Below are positions 1-10,661 of a stretch of DNA of 10,959 nt, in pieces. A model generated the notes under the pieces. It ran no database searches and was not told where the DNA came from. It worked only from the letters and a program-made list of their open reading frames with translations. Origin of the DNA: Natronomicrosphaera sp040876735 (GTDB lineage: Bacteria; Planctomycetota; Phycisphaerae; Phycisphaerales; Phycisphaeraceae). Where the stretch lies: assembly GCA_040876735.1 (NCBI GenBank), contig JBBDPC010000169.1, positions 1-10,959 on the forward strand, written 5' to 3'. The translations under genes were made by a program, and so were the position numbers. Position 1 is the stretch's first letter, and every line of letters starts with the position of its first letter.

Positions 1-2445
<2,445 letters not shown>

Positions 2446-2477
2446 CCCGCCCGCCTTGAACACCCCGTGTTAACGTC

Positions 2478-2512
2478 AAAGGCCCGCCGGCCAACAACCG
2501 GCGGGCCTTTTT
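2478..2512 (+). terminator. Intrinsic terminator after clpC
   Basis: A perfect 13-bp stem (2478-2490 with 2498-2510) encloses a 7-base loop and runs into five Ts (2508-2512). It lies 32 bases after the clpC stop codon and 50 bases before the convergent acs stop. The T tract is better on the plus strand. Read on the minus strand it gives only TTT after the stem, so it may also slow acs transcripts but should serve clpC best. Confidence 0.9.
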
Positions 2513-2562
2513 GATGTCCCGTCAAACGCCCGCGGCGCGGCAGCAGAGCTTGCTTGCGAACC

Positions 2563-4584
<2,022 letters not shown>

Positions 4585-4590
4585 GCCGCT

Positions 4591-4596
4591 CTCCTT
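4591..4596 (-). promoter_or_regulatory. Ribosome binding site deciding the acs start
   Basis: AAGGAG on the minus strand, 6 bases from the ATG at 4584. No comparable site precedes the upstream in-frame ATG at 4653. Confidence 0.8.
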
Positions 4597-4629
4597 CTGC
4601 GTTCGACGACTGGAAGACTGGATCATGAC

Positions 4630-4680
4630 GACGCCGTCAGCCCATGGAGCCACGGCGTCACCCCGACTTTATCACGATAA
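4630..4680. promoter_or_regulatory. Dyad symmetries in the acs upstream region
   Basis: Two symmetric elements lie 46-96 bases upstream of the acs start. The first is an 8-bp inverted repeat (GACGCCGT at 4630-4637 with ACGGCGTC at 4652-4659), which could form a hairpin in an acs leader. The second is TTATCACGATAA at 4669-4680, with 5-bp arms TTATC/GATAA in an otherwise GC-rich stretch. The AT-rich dyad could be an operator or contribute a -10 element for acs. I could not fit a good -35, so no promoter is claimed. Confidence 0.3.
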
Positions 4681-4734
4681 GTAGCTTACGAGCCCACTGC
4701 GGCAGCGGCAAGGGTGCCTCTGTCGCCGGAAAAA

Positions 4735-4941
4735 GAGTTTCGCGCAGAGGCCGCCAGGAGCGCAGAGAACGCAAGCCGGCATGCCGTTAGCCCCGCAGCG
4801 CAGCGGAGGGCGCGGCCGCCGGTGACGCACGGTGCCCGCGCCCTCCGCTGCGCTGCGGGGCGAAAGTTTTATCCGTGTTCATCTGTGGCTACTTTTCTTC
4901 TCTGCGCTCTCCGCGCTCTTGGCGACCTCTGCGCGAAACTC
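4735..4941. repeat. Outer inverted repeat with CTCTGCG motifs (arms 4735-4763 and 4913-4941)
   Basis: The two 29-base arms are inverted copies with 27 of 29 positions identical. Each arm region carries CTCTGCG-type units: on the plus strand CGCAGAG at 4743-4749 and 4761-4767, and CTCTGCG at 4900-4906 and 4927-4933. A CCGGC-like tail follows both arms on the outside, after five extra bases on the left. The pair encloses a second, perfect palindrome and a short ATCCGTG/ATCTGTG tandem. There is no ORF inside that looks coding. From memory, similar CTCTGCG sequences recur in intergenic DNA of many bacteria, so this may be a dispersed REP- or MITE-like unit; that part is not shown by this window. 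The element fills most of the 462-base acs-SDR gap (4585-5046). Confidence 0.75.
4791..4860. repeat. Perfect 25-bp inverted repeat nested inside the outer repeat
   Basis: Arms 4791-4815 and 4836-4860 are exact reverse complements (25 of 25) around a 20-base loop. The sequence is very GC-rich (CCCCGCAGCGCAGCGGAGGG at the start of the left arm). No T tract follows on either strand, so it does not look like an intrinsic terminator. It could be a second palindromic repeat inserted into the loop of the first, or the core of one composite element. Confidence 0.8.
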
Positions 4942-4984
4942 CGGCTACTCCAGATGCAGGTTTTCGCCACCCGCCTGACCCGGT

Positions 4985-4990
4985 TATGCT
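4985..4990 (+). promoter_or_regulatory. Possible -10 element for the SDR gene
   Basis: TATGCT lies 56 bases before the SDR start, downstream of the inverted repeats. No convincing -35 is seen at 16-18 bases. If real, transcription would start near 4997 and the palindromic element would stay outside the transcript. Confidence 0.2.
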
Positions 4991-5029
4991 ACAACGCTGC
5001 AAAACACCGAACCACGCCTCACGCACAGC

Positions 5030-5035
5030 AAGGAG
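5030..5035 (+). promoter_or_regulatory. Ribosome binding site deciding the SDR start
   Basis: AAGGAG, 11 bases before the ATG at 5047. This is rather wide spacing, but it is the only purine-rich site near the point where SDR homology begins. Confidence 0.6.
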
Positions 5036-5046
5036 CGAGACGTTTC

Positions 5047-5877
5047 ATGGCCATTTCGACCGAACTGTTCGACCTCACCGGCAAGGTCGCCATCGTCACC
5101 GGCGGCACCAGCGGCATCGGCAAAGCCATCGCCGCCGCCTTCGTCCAGCATGGCGCGAACGTCCTCGTCGGCTCACGCAGCCAGGAAAAAGTCGACGCCG
5201 CCGCCAAGGAGCTTGACGGCATCGCCGACGTCTCCGGAGAAGACCCTGTCGCCGCCGGCGTCTGCATCGACGTCACCAACACCGGCTCGGTCCAGCGCGC
5301 GGTCCGCAAGGCCGTGGACCTCTTCGGCGGACTGCACATCGTCGTCAACTCCGCGGGGCTGATGTGCAAGAAGCCCTCCTTCGAGCTCACCGACGAAGAG
5401 TTCAACGATCTCTACAACATCCACGTCACCGGTTCGCTGCGCGTCGCCCAGACGGCGGGCCACATCTTTCGTGAGCAGCACGAAGGCTGCATCATCAATC
5501 TTGCTTCGATCAGCTCGTTCGTCGATCTCGTGGAAGTCGCCGCGTATGCCGCCGCGAAGAACGCCACGCTGGGCCTGACCCGCAGCCTCGCCAACGAGTG
5601 GGCCAAGCATGGCATCCGCACGAACGCGATCGCACCCGGCTTCGTGCCCACGGACATCAACCGCAAGATGATCGAAGGCACGGACCGCGGCCGGCGGATT
5701 CTCGAACACACCCCGATGGGCCGGTTCGGCGTGGCCGAGGAAATCGCCGGCGCGGCCGTCTACCTCGCCGCCCCCGCCGGCCGGTTCGTCAACGGGCACA
5801 CACTCGTCGTCGACGGCGGCTACCTCGCCTCCGGCATCGGCGACAGCGTCGCGCCGTGGGAGGCGGAGAGCGAGTGA
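5047..5877 (+). CDS. SDR family oxidoreductase, gluconate 5-dehydrogenase/KduD-like
   Basis: A classical short-chain dehydrogenase/reductase of 276 residues, using NAD(P)H on a sugar acid, sugar or polyol carbonyl in the cytoplasm. Visible motifs: cofactor loop TGGTSGIG (18-25); NSAG (101-104), where most members have NNAG; catalytic Ser154; and the Tyr167/Lys171 pair in YAAAK. NAIAPGFVPTDINR and the C-terminal VDGGYLASG resemble gluconate 5-dehydrogenase and 2-deoxy-D-gluconate 3-dehydrogenase (KduD). The tail GIGDSVAPWEAESE extends slightly beyond those proteins. The frame is open back to 4714, but that stretch translates the inverted repeats. The start at 5047 has AAGGAG upstream and begins the usual LFDLTGKVAIVTGG. 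It is divergent from acs and convergent with corA, with 51 bases between stops and no clear terminator. Family certain, substrate uncertain. Confidence 0.9.
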   Translation: MAISTELFDLTGKVAIVTGGTSGIGKAIAAAFVQHGANVLVGSRSQEKVDAAAKELDGIADVSGEDPVAAGVCIDVTNTGSVQRAVRKAVDLFGGLHIVVNSAGLMCKKPSFELTDEEFNDLYNIHVTGSLRVAQTAGHIFREQHEGCIINLASISSFVDLVEVAAYAAAKNATLGLTRSLANEWAKHGIRTNAIAPGFVPTDINRKMIEGTDRGRRILEHTPMGRFGVAEEIAGAAVYLAAPAGRFVNGHTLVVDGGYLASGIGDSVAPWEAESE

Positions 5878-5928
5878 TTGAGCGACCCACGCTCGGAGCG
5901 CATCGGCTTCGGGGATTTATGCCTTGCG

Positions 5929-7134
5929 CTATAGCCAGCCGCGGCGGCGGAACCAGATCAGCATGCCCACGGCCGTCGTGATGAACACGCCCCACACGGC
6001 CGGGTAGGCCCATCGCGATTCCAGCTCCGGCATGTGCTGAAAGTTCATGCCATACACGCCGGCGAGGAACGTGAGCGGGATGAAGATCGTCGCGATGATG
6101 GTGAGCACCTTCATCACCTGGCTCATGCGGTTGCTCACGGCGTTGACCCACATATCAGACAGGCTCGTCGCGATCTCGCGGTAGGTTTCGACCAGGTCGA
6201 TCACCTGCACGGCATGGTCGTAGACATCGCGCAGGTATAGCCGGGTGGTGTCGGAGAGGACGACCTGCTCCTGGCGTTGCAATGCGCTGATGAGCTCGCG
6301 CATGGGCCAGATTTCGCGGCGCATGAGCATGAGTTCGTGCTTGAGGTGGTGCAGTTCTCGCACAGTTTGCGGGTCGCCGTCGAGCACGGCGACGTCGAGG
6401 CGTTCGAGTTCGGCCGAGTAATGCTCGAGCACGGGGAAGCAGTGGTCGACGATCGCATCGAGCAGCGCGTGGAGCAGGAAGCTGGCGTCGTTGTCGCGCA
6501 GGCGTGAGCGGTCGGTGTGGAGGCGTTCGCGAATCGGGCCCCAAACATCGCCGAGCTTCTGCTGGAAGGTGATGACGGTGTCTTTGCTGAGGAAGATGGA
6601 GAGTTGTTCCGAGTCAAGCCGGTCGTCGAGCACCTGGAGCATACGTGCGACGATGAACAGGCGTGGCCTGGGGGTGTCGCCGTCGATGTTGAACACTTCG
6701 AGCTTGGGGCGTTGGTGGACGTGGAGGATGTCTTCGATGGCGAGCGGGTGGAAGTGGTAGGCGCGGGCGAGCTGCTGGATCGCGCGCATGTCGGTCAGGC
6801 CGTCGACGTTGATCCATCGCACGACGGTGCCGGGCTGGCGCGGCTGTTTGAGGAAGTGGGCGAGTTGCTCGGGGCTGGAGAGGTCGTGGGTGACGGCCAT
6901 GTCGGGGGCGTAGTCGATGCAGATGACGCGGGCGGGCTGTTCCGTGATCGGCAGCTTGGTGAGGCTGTCGGCATCAATGCCCGGGGCCGCGCCCGGCCGG
7001 CTCTTGATGCGCTTGGGCACGGGGATGCGCGGCAGCGTCCGCCGCATGCGCCGCAAGGTGCGCTTCGCCTGGCGCGACGCAAAGGCCAGCGGGTCCGGCC
7101 GGGAGGACGATGACGGTGTGCTGGTCGTCGACAT
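5929..7134 (-). CDS. corA: CorA-type magnesium/cobalt transporter
   Basis: An inner-membrane divalent cation channel of the CorA/MIT family, normally a pentamer importing Mg2+ (also Co2+ or Ni2+). The protein is 401 residues from the chosen start. The cytoplasmic part carries family-like segments (FHPLAIEDILHVHQRPKLE) and a long helical region ahead of two C-terminal membrane segments at about 340-360 and 374-395. The signature YGMN is present, with GMN at 362-364, followed by an acidic loop (MPELE) and a short basic C-terminus (RRRGWL). About 80 residues precede the usual start of the fold. They include a Ser/Thr/Pro stretch and a strongly basic patch (RQAKRTLRRMRR). The start at 7134 is the most upstream reasonable ATG; only a G run one base away resembles a ribosome site, and TACACT (plus 7142-7147) sits about where a -10 for a leaderless transcript would be. 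In-frame Met30 is an alternative start. It is divergent from the membrane-protein gene at 7287. Confidence 0.92.
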   Translation of the reverse strand: MSTTSTPSSSSRPDPLAFASRQAKRTLRRMRRTLPRIPVPKRIKSRPGAAPGIDADSLTKLPITEQPARVICIDYAPDMAVTHDLSSPEQLAHFLKQPRQPGTVVRWINVDGLTDMRAIQQLARAYHFHPLAIEDILHVHQRPKLEVFNIDGDTPRPRLFIVARMLQVLDDRLDSEQLSIFLSKDTVITFQQKLGDVWGPIRERLHTDRSRLRDNDASFLLHALLDAIVDHCFPVLEHYSAELERLDVAVLDGDPQTVRELHHLKHELMLMRREIWPMRELISALQRQEQVVLSDTTRLYLRDVYDHAVQVIDLVETYREIATSLSDMWVNAVSNRMSQVMKVLTIIATIFIPLTFLAGVYGMNFQHMPELESRWAYPAVWGVFITTAVGMLIWFRRRGWL

Positions 7135-7286
7135 ACCCCCCAGTGTACCGCCGGCCGACCGGCGAGCCTCACGGCAAAGTGGTGGACTTGGCTCGCGCGG
7201 CCGCCTTACCATCCCCGGGCAAAGCAGGACATCTGCCACACGGGCCGGCACAGGGCGACACGGATCAAACAGGAAGGAACCTGTCC
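7135..7286. promoter_or_regulatory. Divergent intergenic region between corA and the membrane-protein gene
   Basis: These 152 bases must hold promoters for both directions. Visible items: TACACT on the minus strand (plus 7142-7147), a possible -10 for corA; a 6-bp GC-rich inverted repeat (7149-7154 with 7159-7164); and TACCAT at 7207-7212, a weak -10 candidate for the rightward gene without a good -35. None is firm. Confidence 0.25.
7271..7278 (+). promoter_or_regulatory. Ribosome binding site deciding the membrane-protein start
   Basis: AGGAAGGA, 8 bases before the ATG at 7287. It rules out the longer in-frame reading from 7110, whose first 59 residues overlap the start of corA and do not look like a leader. 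Confidence 0.75.
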
Positions 7287-8069
7287 ATGTGGCAACTCTG
7301 GCAGCGACTGGCGGGCCCGCACGGCATGGTGGCAACGCTGGTCCTCGTCGGTGTGGCGGGAGCGCTGCTGGTGGGCGTCTGCATCTACTGCGTGATCACC
7401 GGCGTGGAATTCAGCACCTTCGTCCGCGAGCCGGCGGCGATCCACAATTTCCCGCCCCTGGACGGCCTGCTCTCCCACGCCGGGGTGATGCTCTGGACGG
7501 CGACCGCCACGGTCTGCCTGTTCGGCGCTTTCCTGCTGCGGCGCACCGCCGCCCCGCCGGCCGTGCCACGCTGCTTCCTTGCCATCGGGCTGTTCAACCT
7601 CGTGCTCGGGGCCGACGACCTGCTGATGGGGCACGAGGTGCTCGTGCCCACCACGCTCGGCATCTCCGAGGACGTGGTCTATGTCATCTATGCCGTGGTG
7701 GCGCTGGCGTGGCTGGTGAGCTATCGGCAGATCATCCTGGCCGGGTCGTGGGGTCTGCTGGTGGTGGCGGTGGGATTTCTGGGCGCCAGCGTGCTGATCG
7801 ACGTGTTCTACCCGTTCCAGTGGTTGCACTTCCTGTTTGAAGATGGCGCGAAGCTGATGGGGCTGAGCGTCTGGGCCAGCTACTTCGTCGCCGCCGTGAC
7901 CGGCCAGCTTTTCCCGGCCCCGCCAGCGCGCTCGGCGTCATCGGCTGACACGACCGCCCACGACGGAGCAGTCACCGGCAACCAGTCGTTTGCGCCATCC
8001 GATCGAACGCTTCCTTCAACGCCAGGTAAAGCTGCTGATACTGCTCGTGCCAGCCGGCATAGCACTTAG
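7287..8069 (+). CDS. Six-segment integral membrane protein of unknown function
   Basis: I do not recognise this family. The 260-residue product has about six hydrophobic segments: 14-38, 60-84, 95-115, 128-150, 154-174 and 186-209. A hydrophilic Ser/Thr/Ala/Pro tail of about 50 residues follows. Charged and His residues sit within or beside the membrane segments: His64, Asp110-Asp111, His116, Glu128-Asp129, Asp172, His181 and Glu185-Asp186. The run FLFEDGAKLMG just before segment six looks motif-like. Such buried acids and histidines could bind a metal or carry protons, but no known active site is evident. There is no cleavable signal peptide beyond the first membrane segment. Translation start is supported by AGGAAGGA at 7271. 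The last 32 residues are encoded in DNA that is also the antisense of the xylB 3' end (98-base overlap), and this tail may not be conserved. Divergent from corA; any link to ion transport is speculation. Confidence 0.75.
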   Translation: MWQLWQRLAGPHGMVATLVLVGVAGALLVGVCIYCVITGVEFSTFVREPAAIHNFPPLDGLLSHAGVMLWTATATVCLFGAFLLRRTAAPPAVPRCFLAIGLFNLVLGADDLLMGHEVLVPTTLGISEDVVYVIYAVVALAWLVSYRQIILAGSWGLLVVAVGFLGASVLIDVFYPFQWLHFLFEDGAKLMGLSVWASYFVAAVTGQLFPAPPARSASSADTTAHDGAVTGNQSFAPSDRTLPSTPGKAADTARASRHST

Positions 8070-9510
8070 ACAGTTCGCCGTCGGGCGTCAGCATTTCGGT
8101 TTCGCGGATGACCGCCTGACAGGCTTCGGGCACATCGCGCCAGACGCCCGTACCGACGCCGGCGAGAATGGCGACGCCATAGGCCGGGCCTTCGTCGCTG
8201 TTGATCGTGGCGACGCGCTGGCCGTAGACGTCCGCCTGAAGCTGGCGCCAGAACCGGCTGCGCGCCCCGCCGCCGGAGAGGCGGACAGTGTCCACAGCGA
8301 TGTCCATGCCCTGCATGATCTCCAACGCGTCGGCCATGCCGTACGTCACGCCCTCGATCAGCGCGCGGATCATCGCCGGCCGATCGTGGCGCGACGTCAG
8401 CCCGATCCACCCGCCACGCGCGTTCGGGTCCGGGTGCGGGCAGCGCTCGCCTGTCAGGTACGGCAGGAAGTAGAGCCCTTCGCAGCCCGGGGCCGCCTTC
8501 GCCGCCTCAGCGATGAGCAGGTCATACGGGTCAACGCCCTGCTGCTTCGCCGCGGCCACCTCGGCCTGCCCGAGCTGGTTGCGAAACCACTGGAACGACC
8601 CGCCCGCCGAGAGCATGCAGCCGAACACGCACCACTTGCCTTCGACGGCCGAGCACATCGTGTGCACCCGGCCGGCGGGATCGTACGTCGGCTCGTCGGC
8701 ATGAGCGAACACCACGCCGCTCGTGCCCAGCGTGGCGCTGACGATGCCCGTGGTCACGATGCCGTTGCCCACCGCGCCCGCCGGCTGGTCACCACTGCCG
8801 CCCACGACCGGCGTGCCCGCTTTCAGCCCCATACTCGCCGCCGCCTTCGTGTGCAGCTTGCCGGAGACCACGTGCGACTCGAAGCACGCCGGCAGCAGCG
8901 CCTTGTCAATCTGAAGCAGGCTGATGAGCTTGTCGTTCCACGCCCGCTTCCGCACGTCCAGCAGCAGCGTGCCCGACGCGTCGCCCACCTCCGTCGCATA
9001 CTCGCCGGTCATGCAGTAGCGGATGTAGTCCTTCGGCAGCAGGATGTGCTTCGTCTTTTCATACACGGCCGGCTCATGCTGGCGAACCCACAGAATCTTG
9101 GGCGCCGTGAAGCCGGTCAACGCCGGGTTACCCACCATGTCGATCAACGCCTTGCGGCCCCCGGCCTTCTTTTCGATCTCGGCGCACTGCTCGCCCGTGC
9201 GCTGGTCGTTCCACAGCAGCGCGGCCCGCAGCGGCGTTTCGTCGTCGGCGAGAAAGACGCTGCCATGCATCTGGCCCGACAGACCTACGCCCGTCACCTT
9301 GCCGCCGTCGACCTTCGCCTTCTTCAGCACCGCCTGCGTGGCGTCGCAGGTCGCCTGCCACCACTGGGCCGGGTCCTGCTCCGACCACCCGGGCTTGGGC
9401 GAACTGATGTCATGCTCCGCCATCGCGGTGGCGATAACGCGACCGGCGTGGTCGCAGATGAGCGTCTTCGTGCCGGACGTGCCGATGTCGATGCCGAGCA
9501 GGTAAGCCAT
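7972..9510 (-). CDS. xylB: Xylulokinase
   Basis: A FGGY-family sugar kinase of 512 residues that phosphorylates D-xylulose to D-xylulose 5-phosphate with ATP, feeding the pentose phosphate pathway. Seen in order: the N-terminal phosphate loop GIDIGTSGTKTLICD; SGQMHG, the Met-His substrate motif characteristic of xylulokinases; DASGTLLLDVRKRAW; GSGDQPAGAVG with catalytic Asp241 (equivalent to Asp233 of E. coli XylB); TLGTSGVV; the YLTGERCPHPDP loop; and the C-terminal ATP-site LSGGGARSRFWRQ. The start at 9510 follows GGAG (plus 9520-9523) by 9 bases and begins exactly at the family N-terminus. A longer reading to 9579 has no support. It lies 55 bases downstream of the dinB-like gene on the same strand and could be its co-transcribed distal gene. 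No xylA, xylose transporter or regulator is present. Its 3' end overlaps the convergent membrane-protein gene by 98 bases. Confidence 0.95.
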   Translation of the reverse strand: MAYLLGIDIGTSGTKTLICDHAGRVIATAMAEHDISSPKPGWSEQDPAQWWQATCDATQAVLKKAKVDGGKVTGVGLSGQMHGSVFLADDETPLRAALLWNDQRTGEQCAEIEKKAGGRKALIDMVGNPALTGFTAPKILWVRQHEPAVYEKTKHILLPKDYIRYCMTGEYATEVGDASGTLLLDVRKRAWNDKLISLLQIDKALLPACFESHVVSGKLHTKAAASMGLKAGTPVVGGSGDQPAGAVGNGIVTTGIVSATLGTSGVVFAHADEPTYDPAGRVHTMCSAVEGKWCVFGCMLSAGGSFQWFRNQLGQAEVAAAKQQGVDPYDLLIAEAAKAAPGCEGLYFLPYLTGERCPHPDPNARGGWIGLTSRHDRPAMIRALIEGVTYGMADALEIMQGMDIAVDTVRLSGGGARSRFWRQLQADVYGQRVATINSDEGPAYGVAILAGVGTGVWRDVPEACQAVIRETEMLTPDGELSKCYAGWHEQYQQLYLALKEAFDRMAQTTGCR

Positions 9511-9565
9511 GGGCGTTGTCTCCGTGAGGTGCTTTGTGGCCGCCCATGATAACGAATGACGCCGT

Positions 9566-10045
9566 CTACTCCCACGCATCGAGCAGTCGGCGGATGATGA
9601 CGAGTTGGCCGAGGTGGTAGGCGTTGTGGTCGGCGATCAGCATCGCTTCGCGCAGCACCGTCTGCCCGTCGCCATGCGGGATCGGCGTCAGCAGGTCGGT
9701 CTTGCGGTCGGCGACGAGCTTCGCCATCCGCTTCGCGTCACGCCGGAAGCCGGCCAGGCTCTGCTGCCACGCCTTCGCGCTCGGCGGCGCGTCGCCTTCG
9801 GGCCAGTAGCCGTCCGGCCACGCGGGCGAGGTGTAATCCGGGTCGACGGTGAACGCGACGATGTCGTGCTGCGCAATCCGCATGTGCTCGACCAAACGCC
9901 ATGGCGTGTGCGGCTGACCCGCAGGCTTCGCGCCGCGCAGCTTCGCGGGCAGGTCGGCCACGGCCTGCTCGAACGCCAGATGCGCCCCGCCGCCGCGCAG
10001 CAGTTCGAGCACGTTGTCACGAAGGATGGCTTGTGCGTCAGGCAT
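9566..10045 (-). CDS. DinB/YfiT-fold (four-helix bundle) metal-binding protein
   Basis: A 159-residue protein of the DinB superfamily, whose members are four-helix bundles with a three-histidine metal site. Some act as thiol-dependent S-transferases, others are damage-induced proteins of unknown role. Likely metal ligands: His54 (in TPWRLVEHMRIAQHDIVAF) and His140/His144 (in DHNAYHLGQL, the HxxxH of the last conserved helix). The length is typical. The aromatic-rich middle (WPDGYWPEGDAPPS) resembles other members. The start at 10045 lies 17 bases after the stop of the upstream gene. No good ribosome site is adjacent; a GGAGGG (plus 10067-10072) is 21 bases away inside the preceding gene, so translational coupling is possible. 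A longer reading from 10093 or 10138 would overlap the zinc-ribbon gene. The specific activity cannot be told. Confidence 0.85.
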   Translation of the reverse strand: MPDAQAILRDNVLELLRGGGAHLAFEQAVADLPAKLRGAKPAGQPHTPWRLVEHMRIAQHDIVAFTVDPDYTSPAWPDGYWPEGDAPPSAKAWQQSLAGFRRDAKRMAKLVADRKTDLLTPIPHGDGQTVLREAMLIADHNAYHLGQLVIIRRLLDAWE

Positions 10046-10062
10046 GATCAACTTTACGTCTG

Positions 10063-10650
10063 TCAACCCTCCGGAAGAAGAGGATGGCCACATTCCGGGC
10101 AGGCGTCGCTTGCGCTGCCACACAAGAGGTAACCGCACTTGTCACACTTGCCAAGGCTGCGCTTTACGAGTAATCGAAACTGAAGCCACTGCTCGTCATT
10201 CGCAAAGTAACGTCGCGAAATGACCTGGTATTCATTGTCATCACGGTAAAGCAGCACGATCTGGTGTGAGAAGCGATAGCTGGCGAATGATGGCCACTTC
10301 ATACGTGCTTCGATCCACCGGGTCTGGAACGCCATCGCCTCGTGATCGAAAGTGTACTGAATGTGATGGATGGGATCCGGGTTTACGCGCCTCGCCCGAA
10401 CATACCAGATGGCCCGCTCCACCACCGCCACATAACACCACATGCCCCAGCAAATGAGCACGATGAGGCCAGTCGTAACCGAACCTGTCGAAACCAGAAA
10501 AACACCGATCGGCGGTAGCGCGATGTATTTCAACAAGGCCATCCCCCACTCGTCCCTGGAGCGAGGCCGCATGTACAGCCAATGCGCAAGCCACTGATCA
10601 CGTGCGACAGGAACCCCCTCCGCCTGAATCACCGGCGAGTGAATCTGCAT
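10063..10650 (-). CDS. YcxB-like membrane protein with C-terminal zinc ribbon
   Basis: A 195-residue protein of unknown function. It has two membrane segments close together (about 38-58 and 60-78) and then a cytosolic domain (about 95-165) that resembles the YcxB-like C-terminal domain (MKWPSFASYRFSHQIVLLY and the PKRAF-like SRRYFAND). A C-terminal zinc ribbon follows, with Cys169/Cys172 (CDKCGYLL) and Cys184/Cys187 (CPECG). This ribbon form is one I associate with planctomycete proteins. The ribosome site GAGGT (plus 10657-10661) is 6 bases before the ATG and overlaps the TGA of the preceding gene, indicating coupled translation. Base composition is lower in GC than its neighbours: 28 of 60 in 10201-10260 against 45 of 60 in 9901-9960. 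The domain reading is by eye; the ribbon is clear, the YcxB match fairly clear. Confidence 0.8.
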   Translation of the reverse strand: MQIHSPVIQAEGVPVARDQWLAHWLYMRPRSRDEWGMALLKYIALPPIGVFLVSTGSVTTGLIVLICWGMWCYVAVVERAIWYVRARRVNPDPIHHIQYTFDHEAMAFQTRWIEARMKWPSFASYRFSHQIVLLYRDDNEYQVISRRYFANDEQWLQFRLLVKRSLGKCDKCGYLLCGSASDACPECGHPLLPEG

Positions 10651-10656
10651 ACCTTT

Positions 10657-10661
10657 ACCTC
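10657..10661 (-). promoter_or_regulatory. Ribosome binding site overlapping the upstream stop codon
   Basis: On the minus strand the sequence TGAGGT contains both the TGA stop of the partial gene (10660-10662) and the GAGGT site for the zinc-ribbon gene, 6 bases before its ATG. This arrangement is typical of translational coupling. Confidence 0.65.

Noticed and set aside
4791..4860. Inner palindrome as a transcription terminator
   Set aside because: No run of Ts follows on either strand, and it lies between two divergently transcribed genes where neither needs a terminator.
4714..5046. N-terminal extension of the SDR gene
   Set aside because: It translates the inverted repeats and does not resemble SDR proteins. 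A ribosome site at 5030-5035 and the family N-terminus fix the start at 5047.
5173..5799. Minus-strand open frame of 208 codons inside the SDR gene
   Set aside because: An antisense shadow; the plus strand carries all SDR motifs, and the minus translation has no recognisable features.
5878..5928. GAGCG...CGCTC as a terminator between the SDR gene and corA
   Set aside because: The stem is only 5 bp and is not followed by a T tract on either strand.
7990..9549. A 519-codon open frame on the plus strand opposite xylB
   Set aside because: Same kind of codon-composition shadow; xylB is clear on the other strand and the translation shows no recognisable motif.
10043..10066. TTGACA on the minus strand (plus 10061-10066) as a -35 for the DinB-like gene
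   Set aside because: No -10-like hexamer appears 16-18 bases further, and the spot lies at the junction of closely packed genes.
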